From positions 62,001 to 126,000 of the forward strand of contig JASANG010001317.1 in the NCBI GenBank assembly GCA_030248215.1: 64,000 nt of DNA. Direction: 5' to 3'. Shown one piece after another: positions 1 to 63,907 of this stretch; position 1 is the stretch's first letter; every line of letters begins with the position of its first letter. The notes under the pieces were generated by a model that did not search any database, was not told the origin of the DNA, and saw only the letters and a list, made by a program, of their open reading frames with translations. This stretch comes from Enoplolaimus lenunculus (taxonomy: Eukaryota; Nematoda; Enoplea; Enoplida; Thoracostomopsidae). Position numbers and translations under genes: made by a program.

Positions 1-191
1 TAGTAAAAAATACAAGATTTTCGTACCACAACCGGATTTCCCGTTGCACCCAGACATATTTCCGGTTTTCCGCTGTAACCACGAGCACATATATCCTGCT
101 AGTTGTTACATCCGGATAATTAGTAAATATATTTTACATATTTCATCTGGTCAAAAATGGATATTTTAGCGTGGTTAATTGCTTTTTTCAG
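1..191 (+). other. Intron of the ADF/cofilin gene with element end
   Basis: Intron sequence before the terminal exon. Positions 34-70 (CGGATTTCCCGTTGCACCC) match the right end of the GGTGCAAC/CCGGA inverted-repeat elements seen whole at 10382-10742, so the left edge of the window probably cuts such an element. Confidence 0.5.
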
Positions 192-360
192 TTGCCCCGA
201 TAGCGCTCCTGTGCGTGAACGAATGTTATACGCTTCAAGTGTTCGTGGTCTCAAAGCCTCGCTTGGTTTGGAAAGCTTAATGCAAATTCAAGCGTCCGAC
301 GTATCCGATTTGGACGAAACCAGTATTAAACGTGAACTTTCGCAACAGCAGCGGTTGTAG
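192..360 (+). CDS. ADF/cofilin-family protein, C-terminal exon
   Basis: This is a terminal coding exon of an actin-depolymerising ADF-homology protein, which binds and severs actin filaments in the cytoplasm. A good splice acceptor (TTGCTTTTTTCAG) ends at 191, and the exon then reads CPDSAPVRERMLYASS, the signature strand-helix region of ADF/cofilin (compare the common WxPDxAPVRxKMLYASS). It continues with MQIQASDVSDLDE and stops at TAG 358-360, giving 55 residues after the intron. The first base completes a codon from the previous exon, so the intron is phase 2. The rest of the gene lies left of the window. The ATG at 157 lies in intron sequence and is not the start. Twinfilin and other ADF-H proteins share this region; cofilin/ADF is the best fit because the protein ends shortly after it. 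Confidence 0.8.
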
Positions 361-386
361 ACTGTTGTAATGTGCACTCGTTTACT

Positions 387-512
387 GACCCATGTATAGA
401 ACAGATAGCCGGATTGTTTTCCAGAGGGGCTATAATAGAGTCAGTTTAAGCTTTAGACTAATAGGCTCATCCATGCGCTTAGGCATGTTCCGGCCCTGTT
501 CTATACATGGGC
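387..512. mobile_element. MITE of the TTAGGC-carrying superfamily, subtype B
   Basis: Terminal inverted repeats GACCCATGTATAGAACAG at the left and CTGTTCTATACATGGGCC at the right. The inside has the shared block TTTAAGCTTTAGACTAAT and very little of the CCTAAG hexamer. No coding capacity. Confidence 0.8.
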
Positions 513-546
513 CCGTTTACTTTGCCCTTCAATGTTTGACTGGAAA

Positions 547-552
547 AATAAA
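547..552 (+). promoter_or_regulatory. Possible polyadenylation signal of the ADF/cofilin gene
   Basis: AATAAA lies about 190 bp after the stop codon on the same strand. It sits between two small inverted-repeat elements (387-512 and 611-788). Position is the only support. Confidence 0.4.
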
Positions 553-610
553 ATATGCCCTGGCGCAGGCTGAATTTTACGCCAGACTTTTATTTTAGGT
601 TTGAGAACGA

Positions 611-788
611 GGCCAAAAGAACACGGGCGGAACAGTATTAAGCATATTACTAAGCCTAAGCGTAAGCGTAAGAATGAGCATATTCCTAAGCCTATGCCTT
701 AAACCAAACAAAAAATAGTCTAAAGATTAAAACTTACTCTATTGCAGTCTCACAGAAAAACGTTCCGCCCCTGATCTTTACAAGGGCC
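611..788. mobile_element. MITE of the TTAGGC-carrying superfamily, subtype A
   Basis: Begins GGCCAAAAGAACACGGGCGG and ends CTGATCTTTACAAGGGCC. Between them are CCTAAG hexamers and the block TAGTCTAAAGATTAAAACTT. It lies 99 bp from a subtype B copy. Confidence 0.8.
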
Positions 789-1111
789 GAGTACGATATA
801 AAAAATAATTGTTATATCAGGTTTAATAGCCTCAGAGTTTGAAAATATATATGGAAAAAACGTTTGCATTCTATAAAATTAACATTTACGTGGGTTGCAA
901 AGTAACCAAGCGCTGATTATACACGTTTTAGGGTGTCGTATTTGAGATTAATTGTATGCCTGTTTGATTTATTAAAGTTTCGTTGGGTGCAAAAAATATA
1001 TCAATATTACATATACAATGGTTTTGTTTTTGGGAAAACCGGTATGTGGGAAGTTTCGAAGAAAATCAGCCAATTTAAATTTTTAAGATATTGCGGAGTT
1101 CATGTTATAAC
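789..1111. other. Intergenic stretch, nothing recognised
   Basis: AT-rich sequence. The open frame on the + strand across 933-1190 runs into the next MITE and has no recognisable protein features. Confidence 0.5.
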
Positions 1112-1280
1112 GGCCAATGTTAAGGGGCGTAACAGTAGATTAGGCGTATTCCTAAGTCTAAGCCTAAGCGTTGAAAAAATGTGTTTCTAAGCCTAAGCAA
1201 AAGTATGTAATCTAGAATCTAAACCTAATCTTTTATGGACCCGCCAGAAATCTGGACGCACCTTAATAAAGTAACATGGG
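1112..1280. mobile_element. MITE of the TTAGGC-carrying superfamily, subtype C
   Basis: Left end GGCCAATGTTAAGGGGCG followed by TAACAGTAGATTAGGCGTAT. The right end reads ACCTTAATAAAGTAACATGG. Inside are CCTAAG hexamers and a conserved TAATCTAGAATCTAAACCTA. Same layout as the copies at 35420-35601 and 36169-36311. Confidence 0.75.
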
Positions 1281-1432
1281 AACGTTATAGCTAAGGGCAG
1301 CCTGGAACACGATTTGGTTCTTATTACAACAGGGTTTTGAATTACCTGCTATCCTCGCGTGATAACCATCATATGTACAGCATAAACATATTTTCTGTCA
1401 GTCATATTCAGGGTGCAATGGGAATTGCTTTT

Positions 1433-2110
1433 AATGCGGTGTTCACGTTATAACTGGGGCAGCATGGAACACGTTTTGTCCCTATGGCTATAGCTGGTAA
1501 CATTTTGTCTGACCGTTTATCCGCTATCAGATTAAAAAAATTTGAATTGTCTGCTATCCTGATGTGACACCTACAGTTTGTACGGCAATCTCGTATGATA
1601 TTCCAAATATTCTCTGCGAGTATCATATGATGTTTGAAAATGTCTGCAAAGTTGTGGTAAACTAGCTTGATTGTCCTATAGAATGTCATATGATACCAAA
1701 AATTGAAATTTGAATTATTCGTACTTAGTATATTTTGGAAAAAATTCAGCGAGAAACAAAAACTTAGAAGCTAACTCAACTTTCGAAATCATTTAATGCT
1801 GCATTATCCGACGTTTCACTGCTTAATACGCGCACACAAATTCCATTGTCCTGCATAATATCATATGATATTTAGTAGAATTTAGGAATATCATATGATA
1901 TTCGCGAAAATGTCTCGCAGTATCATATGACAAATGGCTATGTGTATACGATGATCGCTTGAGATCAGTGATTTGTAGGTCAATGTCATGTGACATTCAC
2001 ATTTTGTCTACATAACCGCTATTCGGATCACAAAATATCATGTTGACGTCGAATCAACTTGGACAAATCGTGTTCCTAGCTGCCCCAGTTATAACGTGAA
2101 CCCCGCATAA
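1433..2110. mobile_element. Inverted-repeat element with TATCATATGATA-rich interior
   Basis: Terminal inverted repeats of about 49 bp: the left one contains GTTCACGTTATAACTGGGGC and the right one is its near-perfect complement at 2057-2110. The interior carries at least five copies of the self-complementary motif ATCATATGAT (1562-1980). A half copy of the same end (GGGCAGCCTGGAACACGATT) lies just to the left at 1280-1325. No transposase is visible. Confidence 0.8.
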
Positions 2111-2249
2111 TGCTGTAAACACACCATTTAGAATGCCAAAATCCTGAAACAATTGCAGTAAAGTGGACACATATGATAAATTATGGAGTTTGGTACAAAT
2201 TGAAAATTTTGGCAAGACACGCTCAAACAATTTTAGATAAATAAGTTAG

Positions 2250-2405
2250 AATAATATGCCAAATTTCTTAAATTTTCGAATGAAAAAATTTTCAATATCG
2301 AAAATACCCGAAAATTCCGGTTAACAAATACCGGATTTATTACCGGAACCAGATAGTGAAAAATACCGGATTTCCCTACCGGAATTCCAGTTGCATCCTG
2401 GTCAT
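2250..2405. mobile_element. Half of a CCGGAA/GTTGCACC inverted-repeat element
   Basis: Runs of CCGGAAT and CCGGATT end in CAGTTGCATCCTGG, resembling the right end of the element at 10382-10742. The left end could not be placed. Confidence 0.4.
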
Positions 2406-2772
2406 ATGACATGTTTGGAAATATCAGTTTTGACGCTAGCATCTGTTGAAATATATAACCATATTTAATGCTCACTCAGATAAAAACTGCACATTTTTAT
2501 TTCATAATTAATATTTATTTTGAGAAAGTTAACCTTTTGCGACGTTTGGATTGAAATGCAAACGATAACACTTCAGATTCCGTTTTCTGATAAAATTAAA
2601 CAACACGAAATTTAAAAGTCAATTCGAAAACTGACACAGTTCTTTTTTCGGAGAACTAAAAACTTCAAAATGTGGTAAAATAACCGTCCTGCAACAAATT
2701 TAACTGTATTTGAGACGATTCGCGATTACATTTTTTACAGCGCCGTTAATAAATATTGCAATCCTTTTCAGA

Positions 2773-2778
2773 TTTATT
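2773..2778 (-). promoter_or_regulatory. Possible polyadenylation signal of prefoldin subunit 1
   Basis: AATAAA on the minus strand, about 330 bp past the PFDN1 stop codon. It is the first clear AATAAA in the expected direction. Confidence 0.45.
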
Positions 2779-3104
2779 CTGCCTGCACAAAATAATAAAA
2801 AAGTCAATGAATACTTCACCATGATTGTAGTCTCTGTGGCATTATAACAGGAGAATACCATCCATTGTATTGAAGTACACATTGACTTTTGAAGTAAAAC
2901 CCCGTTATACTTAAATTTTGGCAGATTTACTCATGTAAAGTTTTGTAGAACAAAAGTTCGGATATGTTTTAGAAATCGCCAAAATATCCCATAAAATAAC
3001 GAAAATTAGTTTTTACCCTACGTTTCGACTGTAACCAAGATTGAAAATATTGGGTTATTTAACAACAGTGGCAGCAACATAACAATACAACCAAACCAAC
3101 TGTG

Positions 3105-3191
3105 CTATCTTGCTTCTCGTTTCGACATTATCAATTCTCGAAGATTATTTTCCGAGTCTTTTAAGTTGCGTTCGAGATATTTCTTGTTATT
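3105..3191 (-). CDS. PFDN1: PFDN1 exon 4 with stop codon
   Basis: Acceptor GATATTTGTTTTAG. It encodes NNKKYLERNLKDSENNLREL and a short basic tail ending in TAG (3105-3107). The KxYLERxxKxxExNLRE pattern is the normal C-terminal helix of prefoldin 1. Confidence 0.93.
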   Translation of the reverse strand, partial: NNKKYLERNLKDSENNLRELIMSKREAR

Positions 3192-5577
3192 CTAAAACAA
3201 ATATCAACATTATATTAAACAACCGATTAATCTACCAACTTAAAGTTTTATAGGAACGAACCTTCCGCTTCAATCCATTAACGACTTATCAATTGCACTT
3301 CTAAACACGACTAAAAATACATTAATGTCGCAGGTGGAAATGATTGGTAGCAACATCTTCAGAAGTCTTCACAAGCACGTACCAAATTGGTTTTAGGATC
3401 AAACCACCCCATTGTAAAAATTATTGCGGCACTTCATACATAAAACCCTAGTATTCATGGCTCAATAGCTATGTCGATGCGACTGAACATCACGCCCTGG
3501 CTGTTTTAAACAATATGTAACAATGATAACCAGTTGTAGTAGATCTACACGAATTGAGCGAAGCTCGGACATACTTTCTTTTTAACCAGCCTAGTTAAAC
3601 ATTGCAAATTTAAAAGCACAAACGGATAGATTGACCCACTGACTTTCCAAATAATCTAATATGCAACTTAGTTATTAGCTAACTATTCATTAATCGGTTT
3701 TGAAGGGTTATAAACAATTAATTCAAATTTTTCGAAACCGAAAACCCTTTAATACTGAATGTGATTGCTTGTAACCTTAATAATCAGTTAACAAATTGAA
3801 GAAGCCCAAATTTAGGCCTCTCTAATAAGCTAATATGCAAATTAGCTATTAGTTAACTATTCAATATAATGAGAAGTTAACACCCAAGTATCACAAGTTG
3901 TCAAACAAAAAAATTTACCAAAATCCGTTCAGCGGTTCCTAAGATTGTTTTCGGAGGGACATCCGCCTTTCGACCTCCCCCCCCCGAGAATAAAACAGAA
4001 AAGGCTTCCCGAAATTCCTAGCTTAGCTCATAGTTTCGCTTTGCTCAACAACTGAACGATTTAAAACGTCTCCTTTTTACACTCAACGTTCACAAATACA
4101 AATAATATGGATATGAAAATAAAATTTGACAGTTGTATAATCAAAATATCCCTTTCTTGCAGCAACTTCAACTTGAAGCAAAATTTTTCACTATATCGTA
4201 TCTTGCAGTAGAATATTCTAGCGAATTTAAACACAAACTTTCAGTAAAATTGTTTAAAACAGGGTCGTTTTATGTAAATCAGAACGTACCTCAAGGCTTT
4301 CAATCTTCTCTTTAGAAACTTTCATTCTATCAGAAAGGTCGGAGATACAATCGGATATCGGCTGCTTTATAAACCTGAAATAAAACCACCATTCAACCGC
4401 TCCGAAAACAGCAATCGCGTACGCACAATTTGCAATAATTTCAATACGTATATTTTAAGGAAGTTTCTTTTTACTAGGACACCAAACTGAATGGAATTAT
4501 ACCAGAATTGAAACCAGCAGTTTTCAAAGCTCATGCTTCGTAGTTACCAAGTCTTATTTCGTGTATGTATTGGAAGTTGTACTCGTCAGATCAATATTTT
4601 TGCTTCAGAGTGTTCTGTGAGGTTGCATGTACGCGTTATTCATGCTTCCAAGCAGGGTGCAATCGGAATTCGGACTCCGATTAGAATTCCGATTCAAAAC
4701 GAGTTCCGATTCCGATTCCGATTGCACAGTCTCGGAATCGGAATTCTGTAATGTTAATTTTAATCTTACTTGTGATACATTTCATAAAAAATTTTGTATC
4801 GTTTATCTATCAAATTGCTTTCGATGTGATAACTTATATATCAATAATTGATTGCTGTTTAGCTTTACAGAATCAGAAATTATCGCCAATTTCTTCAAAC
4901 AATGTTGTTAAAAAATTTTTGCCAGCCAAAACACACATTAAATCAATAATATATTTGTCGATACCAATTATCCGTACAGTCAAAAATTTTCTAGTTCCGA
5001 TTCCGATTACAATTCCGGCATAAATTTGCTGTTCCGATTCCGAATTCGGTATAATCCAGTTCCACTTTGCACCCTGCTTCTAAGATAATTTCCATTCCAT
5101 GAGCAATGCGCCCTGAGAACTGATAAAAGTGCCGGTTGGTTTGAATGACAAAATTACACTTACATTCTACCAACAGCTTCATACACAGGAGTGCCATCCG
5201 GCAATGATTCTAGTTCTTGCTGCGTTAACTGGGCTCGTCTGATTGCTTGCTTTTGTCCCTCTATTTGAATATCTGAGAATTTGAGCTTCTGTCTAGTTTC
5301 CATAACTTTACCCTGAAGTTCTTGAAATGCCTAAAATGGATAGAAATGTCACAAAAAACAAGCTAAAACTCGAAACTGCGCATGCGAAAGAAAGCTTCCC
5401 TTCGATGAGTGCACAGATGCGTCTTTGCTTTTGAGTTAAATTCGGTAACCCTATCAAAAAAGATTCGCATCCTTCAGTGCATGTTTGCATTATTAGTTTT
5501 GAACTAAGAGACTTTACGTACTCTTTCTTTAACGTACAAACCTTTTTCAAGTCTTGATCAACGCTGACGTCAGCCAT
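3105..5577 (-). CDS. PFDN1: Prefoldin subunit 1, four-exon gene
   Basis: Encodes a beta subunit of the cytosolic hexameric prefoldin chaperone, which hands unfolded actin and tubulin to the CCT chaperonin. Exons are 5542-5577, 5164-5330, 4290-4374 and 3105-3191; all three introns have GT-AG ends and the phases agree (0, 2, 0). The joined frame is 124 aa, against about 122 aa in vertebrates. It starts MADVSVDQDLKKAFQELQ, continues through TPVYEAVGRMFIKQP (the family YEGVGRMF block) and ends LRELIMSKREAR. The long N- and C-terminal helices of a prefoldin beta subunit are both visible. The start ATG follows the pattern of known PFDN1 proteins (M-A-x-V-D-x-x-L-K-K-A-F). Intron 2 contains a MITE (4651-5078). 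I am confident of the identity. Confidence 0.95.
3856..3985 (+). repeat. Possible LINE/SINE 3' remnant in PFDN1 intron 3
   Basis: Contains AAAATCCGTTCAGCGGTTCC, a motif that resembles the 3' ends of RTE-like LINEs and their SINEs in many animals. Only this short block is recognisable, so the call is tentative. Confidence 0.3.
4290..4374 (-). CDS. PFDN1: PFDN1 exon 3
   Basis: Acceptor ATTTCAG, donor GTACGT. The frame reads FIKQPISDCISDLSDRMK then VSKEKIESLE, matching the start of the second long helix of prefoldin 1. Confidence 0.92.
4651..5078. mobile_element. MITE with AGCAGGGTGCAA inverted ends in PFDN1 intron 2
   Basis: Left end AGCAGGGTGCAATCGGAATT; right end TTTGCACCCTGCT. Both ends are lined with repeated CCGATT/AATCGG hexamers (4660-4745 and 4990-5045). 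It lies 85 bp from the exon 2 donor and has no coding content. Confidence 0.75.
5164..5330 (-). CDS. PFDN1: PFDN1 exon 2
   Basis: Acceptor CCATTTTAG, donor GTAAGT. It encodes the end of the first helix (QELQGKVMETRQKLKFSD), the hairpin region and VYEAVGR. It ends in phase 2 and the split Met codon is completed by exon 3. Confidence 0.93.
5542..5577 (-). CDS. PFDN1: PFDN1 exon 1
   Basis: Twelve codons, MADVSVDQDLKK, ending in AAAAAG before the donor GTTTGT. The phase-0 junction joins directly to AFQELQ of exon 2. Confidence 0.92.
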
Positions 5578-5737
5578 TGTATACGTGTTGGAAAATATCG
5601 ATTGACCAAATTTTCGATCCAACGTTTTGTTCAAAAATAAATATATATGACTCAACGCATATGAAGTTAAAACATAAGCTCCGGAGAAACAAATGTCATC
5701 AAACACATGAACCTGTTAATGCAAACAGGACATGACC

Positions 5738-5845
5738 AGTCTAGGTAGGAACGTAGATTTCAGACCCTTTACCTTAGTCCGTATGCTGCCGACAAGCATA
5801 CTCTATATAATGTGCATTGCATATTGCATATGCAAGAAGCACAAG
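5738..5845 (-). repeat. tRNA-like composite repeat, internally deleted copy
   Basis: Shares with 6455-6672 the block AGTATGCTTGTCGGCAGCAT and the end block matching GTCTGAAATCTACGTTCCTA. The tRNA-like centre is missing in this copy. Confidence 0.5.
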
Positions 5846-6282
5846 CATGTCTCAAGACTAACGACACAACACCGCTGTTGAATAATCGTGGGCTTTGGTG
5901 GATAGACACTGTGGCGCGTAGTCTAGGTTAGAGCCCTTAGTGATCAGTGAGGAGAAATGAGGCCTCGAGATCTCTATACTTGCGTTAGGTACCTTGTACG
6001 CAGCACAGTAGCACACCGCTTTAGCTAATTTAATACAGCCTTTTAGCATGTCCGTACACAGCAACAAAACTGTATTAGGTCACATGAAACGGTATGTGAC
6101 ATGCGGATGAATGGAGACCAATAATAACCTCATGCTAATGCTGTACATTGGTAAAAATCACTGCTACATATGTAGTGCCTTCATATGCAGCTGCAGTAAA
6201 AACAGGGAAGAACCAAGATACATGTGTATAATGTTGAGGTTCTCATAAGCGAAAAAACAGAAAAACTCAGCAGTTGATTGCG

Positions 6283-6440
6283 ACTCAGCGTAGCTCAGTG
6301 GCTAGCGCACTTGACTGACAGACTGATAATCTGTCGACTGAGTTCGAAACCTCCTGGGAACTTCCCTAATTTTCAGCTGTTGAGCACTCATAACTAAAGC
6401 CGTCGTACCCTAGTCTACCCAACTTTTCACATCCACTTCT
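6283..6440 (+). repeat. tRNA-derived SINE-like element
   Basis: An A-box-like stretch (GTAGCTCAGTGGCTAGCGCA) is followed 40 bp later by a B-box-like GAGTTCGAAACCT. Acceptor-stem ends do not pair well, so this is a tRNA-derived repeat or tRNA pseudogene, not a working tRNA. Confidence 0.55.
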
Positions 6441-6454
6441 TTGAATTCCAGTTT

Positions 6455-6672
6455 GTATTTGTCAGCCTAGGTAGGATCAGAGACTTCAGACCTTTTAATT
6501 AAGCAGCTGGAACAGCGGTCTTCCGTATCGGGGATCGAAGTTTCAAGCTAGGGATCCTTAAGCGAACAATATATCACTGCGTCACGCAGCCCACCTTCCA
6601 ACTACTTGTAACATCGACTATATATGTCGACCGTATGCTGTCGGCAAGCATACTATTCAATGTGCATTGCAT
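6455..6672 (-). repeat. tRNA-like composite repeat
   Basis: On the minus strand it runs from a hairpin block (TATGCTTGCCGACAGCATAC) through a tRNA-like centre with a B-box-like CTTCGATCCCC near 6525-6540 to the end block AGGTCTGAAGTCTCTGATCC. The same order starts the + strand copy at 29205. Confidence 0.55.
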
Positions 6673-7105
6673 ATATTCCCTAAAACATGACTTAACAAAG
6701 TTGTGACATACTACTTTGAAAAATGAGAAATGCCATTTTTGTAATAAGCCGCATAATTTGTGTTTACCAAATACCAAAATAATTAAACACTAGCTATGCA
6801 AATACCTGGTCGCCAACACATAAAATAATATGTAGTGCATGTTTCCTATATATGCTTAGCGCACAAACAGGGCCTGAAAGTACCTTGTGTAAATATTCAT
6901 TGATTATTGAGGTTTTGTTTGATAAGTCAGTCGTGGCAGTCAAGTAAAATACAAGTTTGTTCACTTAGTTCATTGATCAACTCATCGGAATTTACAGCGC
7001 AACGGCATCGGATTTTTTTCAAAGTTTTCGAAAAAACTCCAGGGCCCAATAGCACCAGCATATCCGGGCCTATTTGTTTAAAAGTCCAAGTGTGTTTTAT
7101 CACCT

Positions 7106-7242
7106 TTACAACTTGTGTCGTGCTCCATACTTCATTGGACGTTTTCCAGTTATATAGCATGGTATTCCCAATGTTGCAATTACAATCTTTTCCGAAATTT
7201 GCTGACTAAACGGCAGATTTTCAGTCCACCAAAAGTGAGAAT
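7106..7242 (-). CDS. Possible terminal exon of an unidentified small gene
   Basis: After an acceptor TATGTTTCAG the frame reads SHFWWTENLPFSQQISEK and stops 44 codons later (7106-7108). The composition (two adjacent Trp, mixed charged residues) looks protein-like, and it lies 165 bp downstream of the open frame at 7408-7629 on the same strand. No family was recognised. A splice from a weak donor after ESIY would keep the frame, but this is a guess. Confidence 0.3.
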
Positions 7243-7407
7243 CTGAAACATATAATCAAAAATAAGCAAACAACTTCCGTACGTAGTTAACCATGAAAGC
7301 AGACATTTTTATTTCTCTGTCCGCTAGCGATTTGAATCTTTACGTTTTCATTTCTGTATGAAAGCCACCGAATGGTCAATTTAAACACATATAGTAGGTG
7401 TTTCATT

Positions 7408-7629
7408 TTAATTCAACGAAATCGAAACATTGTCATTGTAGCGTAGGGCTCTGGATTTAACAACGGGCACACCATAAATTGACTCGGGTTGTGTCCAAAT
7501 TGGAATATTTGAAACAAGTTTGTTATGTGATCCAGGGTCTTGTGTCAAAATACCGCTGTCTAATTTCGTGGGATTGAACGCTACGAAAGGGCAGGTCGGA
7601 ACGTTTCTTCCGATGTTGTCATTCGACAC
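7408..7629 (-). CDS. Possible first exon of an unidentified small gene
   Basis: An ATG-initiated frame of 73 codons begins MSNDNIGRNVPTCPFVAF and contains PIWTQPESIYGVPVV. Its varied, non-repetitive composition differs from the random frames around it. The protein would end or splice near its 3' end. I do not recognise it. Confidence 0.3.
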   Translation of the reverse strand: MSNDNIGRNVPTCPFVAFNPTKLDSGILTQDPGSHNKLVSNIPIWTQPESIYGVPVVKSRALRYNDNVSISLN

Positions 7630-8002
7630 CAGCAGAAAACCCTATGATCTAAATAGCGGTTGTGCCAACAAAAACTGAGTAAATATGGGACATATTTCAA
7701 ACTAAAGGCTCGCAAGTACTAATCACTGCATACAAGTATGCATATATCACATTAGACCGTTGAACATTTACGAGAAAATCATGTGATATTTCAAAATTTG
7801 GCAAACGTTACTTGATGTTATGTTGCTTAATAAATGTAGTTTGTGCGCACTAACGAAATAGATGAAAGCAATGGGTGCTATAGACGTCTGAGAACATGGA
7901 CCGTGAGTACAATTCAAATTCAGTCGTGCTGTATTTGTGAATTCGGGCAGCTTTTTAAATTTTTGAAATATATCCCATAAAACGCGAAACAACGTGGCTA
8001 CT

Positions 8003-8063
8003 GTCAAAACTTAAAGTATGCGTTAAAGTTTCGAACTCAATTTTATTTGGTGCTGGAATCATA
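8003..8063. repeat. Fragment of the CCCGAATAAGAG-ended MITE interior
   Basis: Matches interior sequence of the elements at 14967-15385 and 62512-62929 (GTTTCGAACTCAATTTTATT followed by GGTGCTGGAATCAT). It lacks the element ends. Confidence 0.5.
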
Positions 8064-8217
8064 TATACCACACAAAAGAAAAAAAAAAAGCCACCCCCCA
8101 ACCCCCCACCCTCCCCTCCAACCAAACCCACCCTCCCACATTTGTCCATCCAAATCCTTAAAAGTAATTTTTCGAATTGAATTAATAAAAATATGTCGCG
8201 GAACAAAATTTCCAAAG

Positions 8218-8404
8218 CCAATGTATAGAACGGAACCGTTATAGTAGCATAAGTATATTCCTAAGCCTTAGTTTAAACCTAAGCCAAAGTGCAAGAAAGA
8301 GCTCATACCCCACCCTGAGCCTTAATAAAAAAATAGTCTAAAGCTTAAGCTTACTCTGTTTCAGTCTCGCAGAAAAATGTTCCGCCGCTGATCTTTACAT
8401 GAAC
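8218..8404. mobile_element. MITE of the TTAGGC-carrying superfamily
   Basis: Left end CCAATGTATAGAACGGAACC, right end GTTCCGCCGCTGATCTTTAC followed by ATGAACC. Interior CCTAAG hexamers and the CTTAAGCTTACTCTGTTTC block are present. Confidence 0.7.
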
Positions 8405-8692
8405 CAACATTTTTTATTCGATAATCAATTGGCGCAATTTGTTGTGACCTTAGTAATGGTTTCATAAAACTTTAAATTTTATAACTCAATAAGCATCTGC
8501 AGCCAACGAAAAATGATAAATCCACTCTGGCTGACAAGCCGAATATTTTTAACCTCACGCATGTTTTAAAATTAAGCAGTTTGATATTAAGTGATATTCG
8601 GTGGACCCATATGTTGTTTCACTGACAGTAAGCGTGTTAACACCGAACGATAGTTGTCAAACATAAATGAAAACCCTTTCCATAGATGTCAC

Positions 8693-8844
8693 AGCCCATG
8701 TAAAGATCAGGGGCGGAACGTTTTTCTGTGGGACAGTAAGCTTACGCTTTAGACTAATTTTTTAGCTTGGCTTAGGCTTAAGCTTAGGCGTAGGCTTTGG
8801 AATATGCTTATAATACAGTTCAGCCCATGTTGTTTACTATGGCC
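8693..8844. mobile_element. MITE of the TTAGGC-carrying superfamily, subtype A
   Basis: Left end GCCCATGTAAAGATCAGGGG, right end GTTGTTTACTATGGCC. Orientation is opposite to the 8218 copy. Short, about 150 bp, with a few CTTAGG hexamers. Confidence 0.8.
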
Positions 8845-9127
8845 GAATGGTGCAAATGTTATAGCATTACAGTTCTATGAAACTAACCCTTGTTTAATCT
8901 TTTTTAAGCTGTTTTACATGGTTCAAACGAAATATATCAACCTCTGCCAAGTAGGAATGTTTCAATTGTTTACTAAGCAGAAAAACTTTTCAAATTATTT
9001 TTTACAAAACACAAACAATCAAATTATAGTGACCATTAAGGGTCATACCGAATAATACACAACCTTTAAACGTGATTGGTTCACACTTTAAAGCAAAACT
9101 CGACGATGACGTATAGGCAAGAGTGTA

Positions 9128-9312
9128 CATTGCAAAAAATAGTGAGTCAAATTGACTCTCTCCCAAATAGGCTCTACAAGACTGCACACAACTGAGAAAA
9201 TTCAACTCCCGACTCGAGTAAGTCGAATTTGACTCAGATTGTGTAGTCAGGTATAGCCTATTTCGAAGAGAGTCAGAGAGCGAGTCAATTTTACTCACCA
9301 TATTTTGCAGCG
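9128..9312. mobile_element. GAGTCAAATT palindromic MITE
   Basis: Ends CATTGCAAAAAATAGTGAG and its complement. The body is filled with GAGTCAAATTGACTC-like palindromes, so the whole element can fold on itself. Confidence 0.8.
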
Positions 9313-9630
9313 GATTGTACCGGTGATTCAAATTTTCTTGTGACATTTACTCTAGCCATTGGTGTATAAATAGGCGGCATATGTTGTGGAACAAACAAAT
9401 TTGCATGGATTCAGTAATCACCTGTGACGGTGGTGACTATGCTGGCAGACTGGAGTACAAGTTTGAGATGAATATACAAATAATTGTTAGTATGAAAATT
9501 TTGAAATAATTTTTGTTACTGATAGATCGATTTTAACTTCTGGAGGTTACCCTACTCAATGAAAAGTTTTTTCAGCAATTCCAGTGCATTGATTTTAATT
9601 CAGAATCAGTTGAATCATTGAGTCTTAATA

Positions 9631-9857
9631 GGCCCATGTTAAGAACAGGGGCGGAACAAAATTATAAGCATATCCCGAAGCCTAAGCCTAAGCCTAAGCG
9701 TAACAAGGCGCATATTCCTAAGCCTAAGCCTAAGCGTAAGAATGAGCATATTCCTAAGCCTAAGCCTAAGCCAGGCAAGCAAATTAGTTAGTCTAAACCG
9801 TACGCTTATTCTATTCTAGTGTCACAGAAAAACGTTCGGCCCCTAATCTTTACAAGG
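9631..9857. mobile_element. MITE of the TTAGGC-carrying superfamily, subtype A
   Basis: Left end GGCCCATGTTAAGAACAGGG, right end CGGCCCCTAATCTTTACAAG. It contains two tandem 36-bp units with CCTAAGCCTAAGCGTAA and GAGCATATT. It lies about 140 bp past the stop codon of the large gene. Confidence 0.8.
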
Positions 9858-9997
9858 ATGATTGCTCTAAAGATTGTCCAAGCGTCCTTATTTGTGATCT
9901 ATTCGCATTTTTTGGGTGATATACATAATTCCGTAGAGAAATACACGCGGTAACAAGCAATGTATATGTAAAGCAGCACAAAATAAAGCTTTTATGG

Positions 9998-63888
<53,891 letters not shown>

Positions 63889-63907
63889 CTGTAAGTATAT
63901 AATTATT

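Noticed and set aside
157-191. Using the ATG at 157 as start of the ADF/cofilin protein
   Set aside because: The stretch up to 191 is a pyrimidine-rich acceptor region (TTGCTTTTTTCAG) and the conserved domain begins right after it.
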